NCBI GenBank assembly: GCA_910584585.1
Contig: CAJUBP010000005.1
Span: 72,921-136,920 of the forward strand
Direction: 5' to 3'
From: an uncultured Lachnospiraceae bacterium
GTDB lineage: Bacteria > Bacillota > Clostridia > Lachnospirales > Lachnospiraceae
DNA length: 64,000 nucleotides
Shown here: in pieces, positions 1 through 8,524 of the stretch
Layout: the number at the start of each line of letters is the position of its first letter
Position numbering within the stretch: position 1 is the first letter of the stretch
Program-made: the position numbers and the translations under genes
The notes under the pieces: generated by a model
What the model was told of the DNA's origin: nothing
Database searches by the model: none
The model's input: the letters and a program-made list of their open reading frames with translations, nothing else

Positions 1-59
1 ATGGCAGCTTTTATCATTTCAAGGTGCCTATCCTGAATCAGTGTATCAATCGCTTCCAT
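1..59 (-). CDS. Hypothetical protein, N-terminal 19 codons only
   Basis: A minus-strand gene starts with ATG at 59-57 and runs off the left edge. The visible residues read MEAIDTLIQDRHLEMIKAA. An AGGTGA ribosome binding site lies 5 bases upstream (60-70 on the plus strand reads as its complement). The fragment is too short to name. The good Shine-Dalgarno and the helical, charged start suggest a real small cytoplasmic protein. Confidence 0.55.
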   Translation of the reverse strand, partial: MEAIDTLIQDRHLEMIKAA

Positions 60-111
60 TGCGTTCACCTTTTTTATTTTAATCTATGTTAGAATGCCCT
101 TTGATATGACA

Positions 112-130
112 AAAGGAGGGAGCCTCCTTT
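112..130. terminator. Short perfect hairpin, possible terminator
   Basis: AAAGGAGG (112-119), loop GAG, CCTCCTTT (123-130) form an 8-bp perfect stem. Read on the minus strand it ends in four T, which suits a weak intrinsic terminator for whatever minus-strand transcript comes from the right, or an attenuator ahead of the gene at 59-1. The arm also contains an AAGGAGG sequence, but no gene starts after it. Confidence 0.4.
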
Positions 131-591
131 CCTGGGTATCGGATGACAGGAAGTTCGATCCGGGAACTGTTGGCAAATGAGCAGGATCCTGAGTATAATA
201 GTAGGGAATACATTTTGGGAGATGAAATCTGTGGGAAGGTTAGTGATAGATGGCAACAGCGTTTATGAGATAGACGAAGAATGCGTCCGGAGAAAGGAAC
301 ATCAGGAAAGGAACCAGCCAGACCGACAGGAAAGCATGGAACCGTATCCCCGCCGGCGTTCAGAGAAAAAAGACTGGAACAGGGGAAGGGACGGAACCGT
401 TTTGTAAAAAGTTTCAGACAGTATAAGGGCATTTGGAGGAAAAATCCAGATGTCCTTACTTTGAGGAATCAATGAATAAAAATGCCTGAACAGCATATGC
501 CAAAAGAAATTTTTCTGTTCATTTGTGAAAAATAAACACTTTTTTGCGAAAAAAACAGGCGGATTTTTTTAGAAATATGCTATTTTTACTA
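131..591. other. Non-coding stretch, no gene supported
   Basis: Several short open frames exist on both strands, but none has a ribosome binding site, a plausible composition or a recognisable fold. The last 110 bases (about 480-591) become very A+T rich and may act as an UP-element in front of the chemoreceptor promoter. Confidence 0.5.
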
Positions 592-619
592 TTGAGACTT
601 TTGATAAATGAGTTATAAT
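592..619 (+). promoter_or_regulatory. Sigma-A promoter of the first chemoreceptor gene
   Basis: TTGAGA (592-597), 16-base spacer, TATAAT (614-619). Transcription would start near 626. This rules out a coding start at 608 and supports the ATG at 716. Confidence 0.7.
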
Positions 620-715
620 AGTATCTGTAGAAACAGTTTTAAAATGGAAACCAGGATATGGCGGTTTACCGGAAGAAGAATTGTGAAAATACAGGGAGAA
701 AGGAAGAATGAAGTA

Positions 716-2416
716 ATGAACGAACAGCAGGCTAGTATTGAAAAAAGACTTATCGGTTCTTTTGCAAAGGTGTCGGCTATCACAGTTGCAGTGGCGGTAT
801 TGGGGCTGATTGCATTGTTGGTGATATCTAACAGATATTCCTATGCGCTGCATAATTTTGGGTTTGCCCAGGGGGATATCGGAAAGGCCATGTTTGAATT
901 TGCAGATTTGCGATCTTCTCTGCGGGCGGCAATCGGTTATGATGACGCGGACGCCATCGAAGAGGTGGTAAAGCAGCATGAACAGAGTAAAACAGCTTTC
1001 GAAGAAAATTTTGCCATGATAGAGAATACGATAGTATCCGAAGACGGCAGGAAGACTTATGACGAGATTAAAGAAGAGTTGGATACATATTGGGAACTGG
1101 ATACAAGAATTATGGAACTTGGGGCGACGACCGACAGGGAACTGTGCAGGCAGGCCCAGGAGATTGCGCTCAATGAATTGGCAGGCGTTTATAACAGCAT
1201 TTACAGCAAGCTGGAAGAACTTCTGAATGTAAAGGTGAATGAAGGAAACGGGCTGTCGGCCACATTGAACATTACCGGCTGGATTCTGGCAGCGTTGATG
1301 GCAGCGGCGGCCGCAGCGGCAGTTGTTTTTTCCACTAAGATTGGAAGGAGCATTGCCAGAAGGATCTCAGAGCCTCTCGGCAAGTTGGGCAGCCGTTTGA
1401 AAACATTTGCAACCGGTGATCTTTCTTCGCCTTTCCCTATGGTAGAGACCGGGGATGAAGTAGAGCATATGGAGAAAGACGCCACAGAGATGGCAAGTAA
1501 TCTGAATGTGATTATTCATGATATTGATCAGGTGCTGGGAGAGATGGCAGGGGGAAATTATGCTGTCCGCTCCAATGCTTCGGATCGGTATACCGGAGAT
1601 TTTGGCAAATTATACGAGTCCATGCGGGGCTTAAGAGATCAGATGACGCAGACTTTATTATCCATTGGAGAGGCCTCTGACCATGTATCCGTCGGTTCCG
1701 GCGATTTGGCCACGGCGTCTCAAAGTCTTGCAGAAGGAGCCACGGAGCAGGCCCAGGCAGTGCAGGAGCTTCATGCCACGATTTCCGACATTGCGGTAAC
1801 GATGGAAAAGAGCGCGGAGAGCGCAGGAGAATCCTATCTGAAAGCTCAGCATTACGCCAATGAGGCTGATAACAGCAGAGAAGAAATGGATACTATGATG
1901 GCGGCAATGCAGCGGATTAACGACGCGTCCACAAGGATAGGAGATATTATCTCAGAGATTGAATCCATTGCGGCTCAGACCAACCTGCTGTCGCTGAATG
2001 CTTCCATTGAAGCGGCCAGGGCCGGGGAATCGGGCCGGGGCTTCGCAGTAGTGGCAGATCAGATTCGGGAACTGGCAGATCAGAGCGCCCAGGCGGCGGT
2101 AGACACCAGAGAATTGATCGAAGGCTCTATCCGGGAAGTTACAGAAGGAAACCGGGCAGCGGAACGCGCCTCCAACGCCATTGCCGCTGTGGTGGACGGA
2201 ATCAAGCAGATTGCGGACTTTTCCAAGAATTTAAAAGGCATGGTGGAAGATCAGAGCGAGGCAATGCGTCAGGCGGAAATCGGAATCAATCAGATTTCAG
2301 AAGTGGTGCAGAGCAATGCGGCAACGGCGGAAGAAGCTTCCGCTACCAGCGAAGAATTATCGGCCCAGGCGCAGATTCTGGATGAGCTTGTGGGGCAGTT
2401 TGTTTTGTCAGAGTAA
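716..2416 (+). CDS. Methyl-accepting chemotaxis protein (4-helix-bundle sensor)
   Basis: A 566-residue membrane chemoreceptor. A short cytoplasmic N-terminus precedes TM1 (about residues 17-37), followed by a roughly 150-residue extracellular helical sensor (4HB_MCP-like), a very Ala-rich TM2 (about 190-212), a HAMP region and a long signalling coiled coil. The hairpin tip carries the conserved IAAQTNLLSLNASIEAAR signature, slightly altered from the usual FQTNILALNA. It would pass a ligand signal to CheA/CheW. The start at 716 is chosen because the frame opens at 608 inside the promoter and AGGAAG lies upstream of 716. The gene stands alone; no chemotaxis kinase or flagellar gene is in the window. 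Ligand unknown. Confidence 0.9.
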   Translation: MNEQQASIEKRLIGSFAKVSAITVAVAVLGLIALLVISNRYSYALHNFGFAQGDIGKAMFEFADLRSSLRAAIGYDDADAIEEVVKQHEQSKTAFEENFAMIENTIVSEDGRKTYDEIKEELDTYWELDTRIMELGATTDRELCRQAQEIALNELAGVYNSIYSKLEELLNVKVNEGNGLSATLNITGWILAALMAAAAAAAVVFSTKIGRSIARRISEPLGKLGSRLKTFATGDLSSPFPMVETGDEVEHMEKDATEMASNLNVIIHDIDQVLGEMAGGNYAVRSNASDRYTGDFGKLYESMRGLRDQMTQTLLSIGEASDHVSVGSGDLATASQSLAEGATEQAQAVQELHATISDIAVTMEKSAESAGESYLKAQHYANEADNSREEMDTMMAAMQRINDASTRIGDIISEIESIAAQTNLLSLNASIEAARAGESGRGFAVVADQIRELADQSAQAAVDTRELIEGSIREVTEGNRAAERASNAIAAVVDGIKQIADFSKNLKGMVEDQSEAMRQAEIGINQISEVVQSNAATAEEASATSEELSAQAQILDELVGQFVLSE

Positions 2417-2467
2417 GGGAATCTTATCATCATATGAGAATCTGGCAGGTTGTGCCGGGGAATAGCA

Positions 2468-2506
2468 AAAAGACGGAGCCAGCGCACTGCGCCGGTTCCG
2501 TCTTTT
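2468..2506. terminator. Bidirectional intrinsic terminator
   Basis: The arms 2468-2485 and 2489-2506 pair over 18 positions with two G-U-type exceptions around a 3-base loop. They are bounded by AAAA on one side and TTTT on the other, so the hairpin can end the chemoreceptor transcript (+) and the small Cys/Gly-rich gene (-). Confidence 0.8.
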
Positions 2507-2589
2507 GGACGAAAGAATCTTTACAGGCTGGGACAGGCGGCTTGGGCCGCCTCGTTCCAGGCCTCAAAGAGAATCGTTACAGGCGGGGA

Positions 2590-2829
2590 TTAGCAGCAGA
2601 AACCGCCGCCGAATCCATTGCCGTTTCCGCCGCAGCAGAAGAGAAGCAGGATAATCCACAGGCAGCTGTTTCCGCCGCCGCATCCGCATCCGTCATTGCC
2701 GCCGAAGAAACCGCCGTTGCCGCATCCGCAGCAGCTAAGCAGGATGATTAACCAAATAATAGAAGAGCATCCTCCGTTGTTGTTTCCTTCGCATCCGCAT
2801 CCACAGTTTGTAGCAGCTAAATCACTCAT
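2590..2829 (-). CDS. Small cysteine/glycine-rich protein with hydrophobic patches
   Basis: A 79-residue protein that begins MSDLAATNCGCGCE. It alternates Cys/Gly/Asn-rich stretches with short very hydrophobic runs (SSIIWLIILLSCCGCG near residues 22-37, CLWIILLLFCCGG near 56-68) and ends GGGFCC. About 16 of the residues are cysteine. The start at 2829 is preferred over an in-frame ATG at 2844 because a GGAGG (2838-2842) sits 8 bases before it and the upstream ATG overlaps that site. Proteins of this look in Lachnospiraceae are sometimes labelled high-cysteine chorion-like proteins; that name is only compositional. The function is unknown; metal binding, a membrane-active peptide or a surface structural role are all possible. 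Confidence 0.7.
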   Translation of the reverse strand: MSDLAATNCGCGCEGNNNGGCSSIIWLIILLSCCGCGNGGFFGGNDGCGCGGGNSCLWIILLLFCCGGNGNGFGGGFCC

Positions 2830-2910
2830 GTTCAAATCCTCCAATATTTTGATTACAATGTATCATATGTGGGCTGCTTGTATGTGTTTCACAATGTTTT
2901 GAAAAAAATT

Positions 2911-2939
2911 TTGAAAAATCAGATATATTCTGATATAAT
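2911..2939 (+). promoter_or_regulatory. Promoter of the receiver/V-ATPase operon
   Basis: TTGAAA (2911-2916), exactly 17 bases, then TGATATAAT with an extended -10 (TATAAT 2934-2939). This is the only strong promoter seen before the ATPase genes, so it probably drives the whole run from 3001 onward. Confidence 0.75.
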
Positions 2940-3000
2940 GGTAGGCAGCGAGAAAAGGATGGCGATCAGTGACGGGGCGTTCCCCGAAGGGAGGCAGGTT

Positions 3001-4044
3001 GTGAATACAGTAGTGATTCTGGATCATGAGAGTAAAAATATTGAAGGATACCGGCGGATGCTGGAAGCTTCGAAGGAGCCGATAGACTGTGAATTTTTCC
3101 AATATCCCGAGAAAGCTCTGGATTATCTTAAGAGCCATCCGGCAGCAGTGTTAATCAGTGAACTGGAAATGCCGGTGATGTCGGGAAAAGAAGTTTTTGA
3201 TATGGCGGAAATGCTTTCCCCCTCTACCGTGAGAATTGCCATGACGCAGATGGACAGTGTTGCCGAAACCTTAGAGATTTTTAACCGTGTCAGAATTTTC
3301 AAATTAATCTTAAAGCCGTTTTTTTTGCCGGAGGATCTTGTACATCCCATTCAGCAGGCGCTGGAATACCACAAAGAACTGGAAAAGGAAGAATTGCGGA
3401 TCAAGAAAATGGGTCAGGAACTGACGCGTTTGGATGAGGCGTGCCAGCGGCTTTCTGAGAAGCTGGAGGAGAAAAAGAGAAAGCACAGAGGAATTTATCA
3501 GGCGGCGCTGGGCATGATCCGGGGAAATCTGAATTCGGAGATGAATGGGTTAAACGCAATGGAAGCAGGCTTTGCTTCATCCGTCTGCGAGGATCTGCTG
3601 CAGGAGTTTATGCGCTATTATATGTTTGAGGAGCATGACTGGCAATTTCATAAAAAATATCTGCAGATCCGGTTCAGTTATCCGGAGGATGGATGCATTC
3701 TGCAGATTAAGAATAAAACCGGGGAAGAGGTGCCCAGGGAGATTCTGACGCGGATGGCTTACGGAATGTTCCTGGGCGGCTATCTGTGCCAGCAGCTTTT
3801 TCACTCTTACCGCACAGTTATCCTGATGGAAAAGGAAGGGCTGGTATATGTTATGAGGATGTTCTGTCAGCATACTCCCGGAGAGAAAGGCTATAAAGTG
3901 ACGGACGCAAAAGTCCGGAATTTAATTATAAGTTTCACGAAAGAGATTGCAAAATCCCTGTCATTCCGTATGGCAAGCGGCGTGAAGGAGCAGCAGTTTG
4001 CAGTCCGGTTGTATTTTAGGAAGGAAGATGGGTACAATGAATGA
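3001..4044 (+). CDS. Receiver-like protein with Glu in place of phospho-Asp, heading the ATPase operon
   Basis: A 347-residue protein starting at GTG 3001, with GGGAGG 6 bases upstream. An upstream ATG at 2959 is possible but lacks a spaced ribosome site. Residues 1-115 match a response-regulator receiver: VVILDHE at the start, ELEMPVMSG at 54-62, T82 and K105 in LKPF. The phospho-acceptor position is Glu54 rather than Asp, and the acidic pair is reduced to D8/H9/E10, so normal phosphorylation is unlikely. Residues about 125-170 form a charged coiled coil. The remaining roughly 175 residues match no output domain I recognise. The gene overlaps the next one by 8 bases, so it is probably made together with the ATPase. 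Confidence 0.75.
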   Translation: MNTVVILDHESKNIEGYRRMLEASKEPIDCEFFQYPEKALDYLKSHPAAVLISELEMPVMSGKEVFDMAEMLSPSTVRIAMTQMDSVAETLEIFNRVRIFKLILKPFFLPEDLVHPIQQALEYHKELEKEELRIKKMGQELTRLDEACQRLSEKLEEKKRKHRGIYQAALGMIRGNLNSEMNGLNAMEAGFASSVCEDLLQEFMRYYMFEEHDWQFHKKYLQIRFSYPEDGCILQIKNKTGEEVPREILTRMAYGMFLGGYLCQQLFHSYRTVILMEKEGLVYVMRMFCQHTPGEKGYKVTDAKVRNLIISFTKEIAKSLSFRMASGVKEQQFAVRLYFRKEDGYNE

Positions 4045-4348
4045 AATTATAATGGGGCTCTATGAAATCGAAGAGCAGGCAGGCCAGATTATGGAGAATG
4101 CCGCTAAGAGGAAGCAGAAACTGGCGGAAAGCAACAGGAAGCAGAGAGAAGATTCTGTGACAGAACTGGAGAGAGAGTTAGAAGGAAGGCTTACAATTCT
4201 GCGCTCCCAGCTGGAGACTCAGACAGAAGAGGAACTGGAGTCGATTGTGAAGAAGAATCAGGAGCAGATCGCGCAGCTGAATGAGAGGTGTGAGAAGAAT
4301 CTGAATCAGATTGCGGAAAAAATCGTAGAAAAGATCACAGAGGTGTAG
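4037..4348 (+). CDS. V/A-type ATPase peripheral-stalk subunit G/H
   Basis: A 103-residue, almost wholly helical and charged protein (Glu/Gln/Lys/Arg-rich heptads from residue 10 to the end), as expected for the coiled-coil stalk subunit (NtpF/AtpH type) that pairs with subunit E and links the catalytic head to subunit I. The start at 4037 is chosen because AAGGAAG ends 9 bases upstream; it overlaps the stop of the receiver-like gene by 8 bases. Identification rests on composition and on its place directly ahead of the other ATPase genes. Confidence 0.75.
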   Translation: MNEIIMGLYEIEEQAGQIMENAAKRKQKLAESNRKQREDSVTELERELEGRLTILRSQLETQTEEELESIVKKNQEQIAQLNERCEKNLNQIAEKIVEKITEV

Positions 4349-4350
4349 TT

Positions 4351-5175
4351 ATGGCAGGAGAATTGCTACAGTACAGCGGGTTGATTACCAAGACAAGAGC
4401 CATGCGCAGCCGGCTGCTGAAAAGAGAAGATTTTGAACGGATTGCGGAATTTCAGACTGTTCCCGAGACCATCGGCTTTCTCAGAGAGCAGGAAAGTTAC
4501 GGGAAGATTTACGGAGGCCGGGAGGATATCCGTCATCGGGGACAGGTGGAGGAACTGATTCACAATTCGATTATGGAGGATTATCAGAAGCTGCACCGGT
4601 TTGGAAACGGGCAGCAGCGACAGGCCTTAGAACTGTATCTGCCCCAGCTTCAATTCGGAGAAGCCGTTCCTAATATAGAGATTTCTTATTTTACACAAGT
4701 CTGGAAGCAGATTGAAAAATTTTCCGGCAGTCAGATGCGTCAGGTGCTTCGGGAAGTGTTTGGAACACAGGCGGACTGGCTGAATATTATGTGGATGTAT
4801 CGGGGCAAAAAATTCTTCCGCCAGAAGCCGGAGGAACTTGAGGGCTTGCTGATCCCTTTGCAGTATAAATTAAAAAAGACAGAGAAACGGAAGCTTTTGG
4901 AAGCGGAGCAGACGGAAGAATTCTGCCGGATTTTGGCAGACACCGTGTATTTCAAAGGAAGGGACGCGCTGGTGAAGATGCAGGATGAAATTTCCTATCA
5001 TCAGGTGATGAAAAACATGTACCAGAGGATCTGCAGGAAATATCCGGCTTCCATGGCGCCGGTGTTTTATTATTTTTATGAAAAAGAACAGGAGATTGAG
5101 CATTTAACCACTGCTTTGGAAGGGATACGTTATCAGATTCCGGCCAGAGATATCCGGAAATTGATATTAGTGTAA
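4351..5175 (+). CDS. V/A-type ATPase subunit C (AC39 family)
   Basis: A 274-residue soluble, helical central-axle cap subunit (vATP-synt_AC39, NtpC type) that seats the rotor shaft on the membrane ring. The N-terminus, YSGLITKTRAMRSRLL, is typical of the family. It is shorter than the usual 330-350 residues; the loss seems internal, since both ends look normal. It starts 2 bases after the stop of the G/H gene, which suggests translational coupling. Confidence 0.8.
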   Translation: MAGELLQYSGLITKTRAMRSRLLKREDFERIAEFQTVPETIGFLREQESYGKIYGGREDIRHRGQVEELIHNSIMEDYQKLHRFGNGQQRQALELYLPQLQFGEAVPNIEISYFTQVWKQIEKFSGSQMRQVLREVFGTQADWLNIMWMYRGKKFFRQKPEELEGLLIPLQYKLKKTEKRKLLEAEQTEEFCRILADTVYFKGRDALVKMQDEISYHQVMKNMYQRICRKYPASMAPVFYYFYEKEQEIEHLTTALEGIRYQIPARDIRKLILV

Positions 5176-5197
5176 AATTAGATTGGAGGAGGAAGCA

Positions 5198-7108
5198 TTG
5201 ATTGAGAAAATGAAGCTCTTGCATATTACCGGTCCGAGAAATGATATCGACCGGGTGGTGAAAATGTATTTGAATAAATATGAAATTCACTTTGAAAATG
5301 CAATGACAAGCCTGAACAATTTAAAAAATGTGCGTCCCTTTGTGGAAACAAATCTGTACAAAGAGGCTGCCCAGATGGGCGAAGAGTTAAAACAGTATCT
5401 TGAGGTTTCCAGGAAAACGGATCTGAAGGTGACGCCGGAACAGGCCCGGGAGATTGTTTTTGAAGCCCACAGTCAGGCAGCGGACGTGGTGCGCCAGCAG
5501 GAAGAGGTCCGGGAAAAATTACGGAGGCTTAAGGACTGGATGGCAGAGATTGCCCCTTTTATCGGCCTGGATTTTGAACTGTGCAAGCTGCGGGATTTTC
5601 ATTTTATTGATTATCAGTTTGGTAAGATTCGAGTGGAGAATTACCATAAACTGGAACAGTATGTATTTCACAATCCCTATACCTTATTCTATGAGTGCAA
5701 TAACGACAGTGAATATGTCTGGGGCGTTTATTTTGTGCCCCATACGCATCTGGTGGAAATTGAAGCGGTGTACGCCTCTTTCCATTTTGAGGCGATTCAG
5801 GTGCCGGATAATCTGGAAGATACGCCCAGGCAGGCTTTTGAACAGGCAAAAGATTCGTTAAAGGCCCTTCAGCAGCAATTGGAGAGCCTTAAGATGCAGG
5901 CGGTGGAACTGGTGAAGGACAAAGAACAGGAAATTCTGGCCTCCTGCGAATGTTTGGAAAGCTACTGCAATAATTTTGAAATTCGAAAATATGCAGCCTG
6001 CACCAGCGCAAGAGAAGACGGCATTGAGCATTATATTCTGTATGGATGGATGTCCAGGCGGGACGCGGAAAAGCTGCAGCGGGAAATTGCAATGGATGAA
6101 AATGTCAATTGTGTAGAGGAAGAGCCGGGAAAAGGCCCGGAAAGCAAACCCCCAACCAAATTGAAAAATCCGAAAATTTTAAAACCCTTTGAAATGTTTG
6201 TGGAAATGTACGGGCTGCCCGGCTATAACGAGATGGATCCAACTTTGTTTATTGCATTGACATACACGTTCATGTTTGGCGTGATGTTCGGAGATGTGGG
6301 GCAGGGGGCATGTCTTTTGGTGGGAGGAATTCTGCTCTATAGGCTAAAGAACCTAAGGCTTGCAGGCATCGTAGGAGTGGCCGGCGTCTGGTCTGTGATT
6401 TTCGGATTTCTGTACGGCAGCTTCTTCGGATTTGAAGAGGTGATTCCGGCCCTTTGGATGAAGCCTATGGATAATATTATGACTACGCTGATGCTTGCTA
6501 TTGGATTCGGCGGAGTATTGATTCTGGTGGCTATGATCCTGAATATGATTAATGCGGTCCGCGCGAAAGAATACGGAAGGCTCTTATTCAATCAAAGCGG
6601 CCTGGCAGGATTGATCTGTTATGGATTTGTGTTTTTCTGTGTTCTGCTCTTTGCCACCGGGCACGGCCTGCCGGCAACGGCACTGATTGGAATTGCAGTG
6701 GGCCTGCCGCTGATCGCAATTTTGCTGAAAGAGCCCCTGAGTCATTTGATTGAGCGAAAAGGCAGTTTGTTTCCGGAGGGAAGCAAAGTGATGTTTTTTG
6801 TGGAAGCTCTGGTGGAAGGCTTTGACGTGGTGCTCAGCTACGCCACCAACACCATTTCCTTTGTGCGGGTGGGCGCTTTCGCGTTGAGCCACGCAGGTAT
6901 GATGGGTGTGGTTATGACCCTTGCGGGCCTGGAAAAAGGCAGTCCCAACTGGATCATTATTATACTGGGGAATGCCCTGGTGGCCGGACTGGAAGGTCTG
7001 GTTGTGGGAATCCAGGTGCTTCGTTTGGAATACTATGAGATGTTCAGCCGCTTTTATACCGGGGACGGAAAACCTTTTATTCCTTTTAAAAAGCAGGAAG
7101 AGAGCTGA
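5198..7108 (+). CDS. V/A-type ATPase subunit I (a-subunit)
   Basis: A 636-residue membrane stator subunit. The N-terminal half (1-340) is soluble with coiled coils and attaches to the peripheral stalks. The C-terminal half has 7-8 membrane helices and forms the ion half-channels beside the c-ring, including the conserved region near SYATNTISFVRVGAFALSHA where the essential Arg (in FVRVGAFAL) contacts the c-ring carboxylate. The start is taken as TTG 5198 because GGAGGAGG (5185-5192) is 5 bases upstream and the protein then begins IEKMKLLHITGP, the usual family start. The NtpI-type order in the operon fits. Confidence 0.9.
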   Translation: MIEKMKLLHITGPRNDIDRVVKMYLNKYEIHFENAMTSLNNLKNVRPFVETNLYKEAAQMGEELKQYLEVSRKTDLKVTPEQAREIVFEAHSQAADVVRQQEEVREKLRRLKDWMAEIAPFIGLDFELCKLRDFHFIDYQFGKIRVENYHKLEQYVFHNPYTLFYECNNDSEYVWGVYFVPHTHLVEIEAVYASFHFEAIQVPDNLEDTPRQAFEQAKDSLKALQQQLESLKMQAVELVKDKEQEILASCECLESYCNNFEIRKYAACTSAREDGIEHYILYGWMSRRDAEKLQREIAMDENVNCVEEEPGKGPESKPPTKLKNPKILKPFEMFVEMYGLPGYNEMDPTLFIALTYTFMFGVMFGDVGQGACLLVGGILLYRLKNLRLAGIVGVAGVWSVIFGFLYGSFFGFEEVIPALWMKPMDNIMTTLMLAIGFGGVLILVAMILNMINAVRAKEYGRLLFNQSGLAGLICYGFVFFCVLLFATGHGLPATALIGIAVGLPLIAILLKEPLSHLIERKGSLFPEGSKVMFFVEALVEGFDVVLSYATNTISFVRVGAFALSHAGMMGVVMTLAGLEKGSPNWIIIILGNALVAGLEGLVVGIQVLRLEYYEMFSRFYTGDGKPFIPFKKQEES

Positions 7109-7176
7109 AAGTATTTTTCCTTTTCAAAAAAGTAAAAGATAAAGTCAAATATTTATTAACAGGAGGATATGAAGAT

Positions 7177-7596
7177 ATGGAAACAAAAATTATATTAGTA
7201 GTAATTTTACTTTGCAGCATGATTATTCCGGTAGGGGGATTTTTCCTCAGCAAGCGGAAAGAGGGCGGATTCAAGGCGGCTTTGGCCAGCAATCTGTTTT
7301 TCTTCTTCGGAACGGTGCTGGTGGCGGATATTTTGCTGTTTGGCGGCAATGTACAGGCAGCCGGAGAAGCGGCCCAGGCGGCTTCGAATGTGGAAGGCTG
7401 GCGTTATCTTGCGGCGGCGCTGTCTACAGGGCTGTCCTGTATCGGCGCGGGAATCGCTGTGGCAAGCGCGGCAAGCGCGGCTTTGGGCGCTTTGAGCGAG
7501 GACTCCAGCATTATGGGTAAAGCGTTGATTTTCGTGGCTCTGGCGGAATCTATCGCTCTTTACGGCCTGTTGATCTCTTTCTCCATCCTGGGCTAA
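7177..7596 (+). CDS. V/A-type ATPase subunit K (c-ring rotor)
   Basis: A 139-residue membrane protein with four predicted helices. Only the second hairpin looks like a classical c-subunit: GAGIAVASAASAALGALSED (90-109) followed by ALAESIALYG, with Glu124 as the ion-binding carboxylate. The first pair (about 5-24 and 35-56) lacks the c-type Gly/Ala pattern; Asp51 lies in its second helix. It is preceded by 68 non-coding bases and a strong AGGAGG (7161-7166), consistent with high translation for a multi-copy subunit. Na+ or H+ specificity cannot be decided from the sequence alone. Confidence 0.85.
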   Translation: METKIILVVILLCSMIIPVGGFFLSKRKEGGFKAALASNLFFFFGTVLVADILLFGGNVQAAGEAAQAASNVEGWRYLAAALSTGLSCIGAGIAVASAASAALGALSEDSSIMGKALIFVALAESIALYGLLISFSILG

Positions 7597-7608
7597 AGGA
7601 GACGGATT

Positions 7609-7917
7609 ATGAAGATGTATTTAATCAGTGATAACAGGGATACCTGGACAGGAATGCGGCTGGCCGGCGTGGAAGGCGTTGTGGTGCACCAGCGCCAGGA
7701 ATTGAAAGAAGCGCTGGACGCTGTGGTTTTGGATAAGGAAATCGGCATTGTGCTGCTGACAGAGAAGTTCGGCAGGGAGTTTCCGGATTTGATTGACGAG
7801 GTCAAGCTAAACCGGCGTCTGCCCCTGTTGATTGAGATTCCGGATCGCCATGGGACCGGCCGGAAAGAGAATTTTATCACAGATTATGTCAGCGAGGCAA
7901 TCGGGCTGAAGCTTTAA
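7609..7917 (+). CDS. V/A-type ATPase subunit F
   Basis: A 102-residue small alpha/beta protein of the NtpG/AtpF family that sits on the central shaft (D subunit) and tunes catalysis. The start MKMYLISDNRDTWTGMRLAG and the IGIVLLTEKF segment are typical. GGAG lies 8-9 bases before ATG 7609; a second ATG at 7615 is also possible. It sits between K and E rather than before A. Confidence 0.85.
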   Translation: MKMYLISDNRDTWTGMRLAGVEGVVVHQRQELKEALDAVVLDKEIGIVLLTEKFGREFPDLIDEVKLNRRLPLLIEIPDRHGTGRKENFITDYVSEAIGLKL

Positions 7918-7963
7918 CAAATTGGGTGGAAGCTTTCATCTGTCCAAACGGGAGGAATTGGAA

Positions 7964-8524
7964 ATGCAGATAAAGGAAAAGCTGGAGGTATTTCAGAAGT
8001 TTACCATCAATGTGGCAAACAGCGAAAGCGATGCGTTGATTCGTGAATATGAGGAAACCTGCGAGCGGGAATTAGAAGAGTTCCGCAGGAACAGGCAGAC
8101 GGAAATGGAGCATAAATTTCAAATGGAGGAGACTGCCATCCGCAGGGAGCTGAACCGGAAGGTATCGGAAGAGGTGGTGCGCCAGAAGCGGCTCTTAGAC
8201 GCCTGCAAACGGCAGTGGGAGGAGAAACTCTTTGAAAAGGTGAAGATTCTGTTAGAGAAGTATCAGCAGACAGAAGATTATCTGAACTATCTGACCGCCA
8301 AAATCAAAATGGCAAAGGAAGTGGCCGGGGATGAGGAGATCACGGTTTACATCGATCCCGCGGACGCAGATAAGAAAGGCAGATTAGAGCGGGAAAGCGG
8401 CGTGGAATTGACAGTCAGCAACATGGAATTCGGCGGAGGAATCCGGGCGGTGATCCGTTCCAGAAATATTTTGATTGATGAATCCTTTGTGACGAAATTA
8501 GAGCAGGAGGAGACTTTTCTATGA
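7964..8524 (+). CDS. V/A-type ATPase subunit E
   Basis: A 186-residue peripheral-stalk subunit: a long charged coiled coil (about 1-110) and a C-terminal alpha/beta domain ending in GGGIRAVIRSRNILIDESF, the family hallmark that caps the A/B head. The start at ATG 7964 follows GGAGG (7951-7955) by 8 bases and is preferred over an upstream in-frame TTG at 7922. The stop overlaps the A-subunit start by 4 bases (ATGA). Confidence 0.85.
   Translation: MQIKEKLEVFQKFTINVANSESDALIREYEETCERELEEFRRNRQTEMEHKFQMEETAIRRELNRKVSEEVVRQKRLLDACKRQWEEKLFEKVKILLEKYQQTEDYLNYLTAKIKMAKEVAGDEEITVYIDPADADKKGRLERESGVELTVSNMEFGGGIRAVIRSRNILIDESFVTKLEQEETFL

Noticed and set aside
79..496. Overlapping open frames on both strands (117, 76, 64 residues) at the left edge
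   Set aside because: No ribosome site, unnatural composition (many Cys, Ser, Pro or Arg runs), and no consistent frame; treated as non-coding.
2434..2902. Ala-rich and Pro-rich plus-strand frames opposite the Cys/Gly-rich gene
   Set aside because: Mirror images of a Gly/Cys-codon-rich minus-strand gene; the minus strand has the ribosome site.
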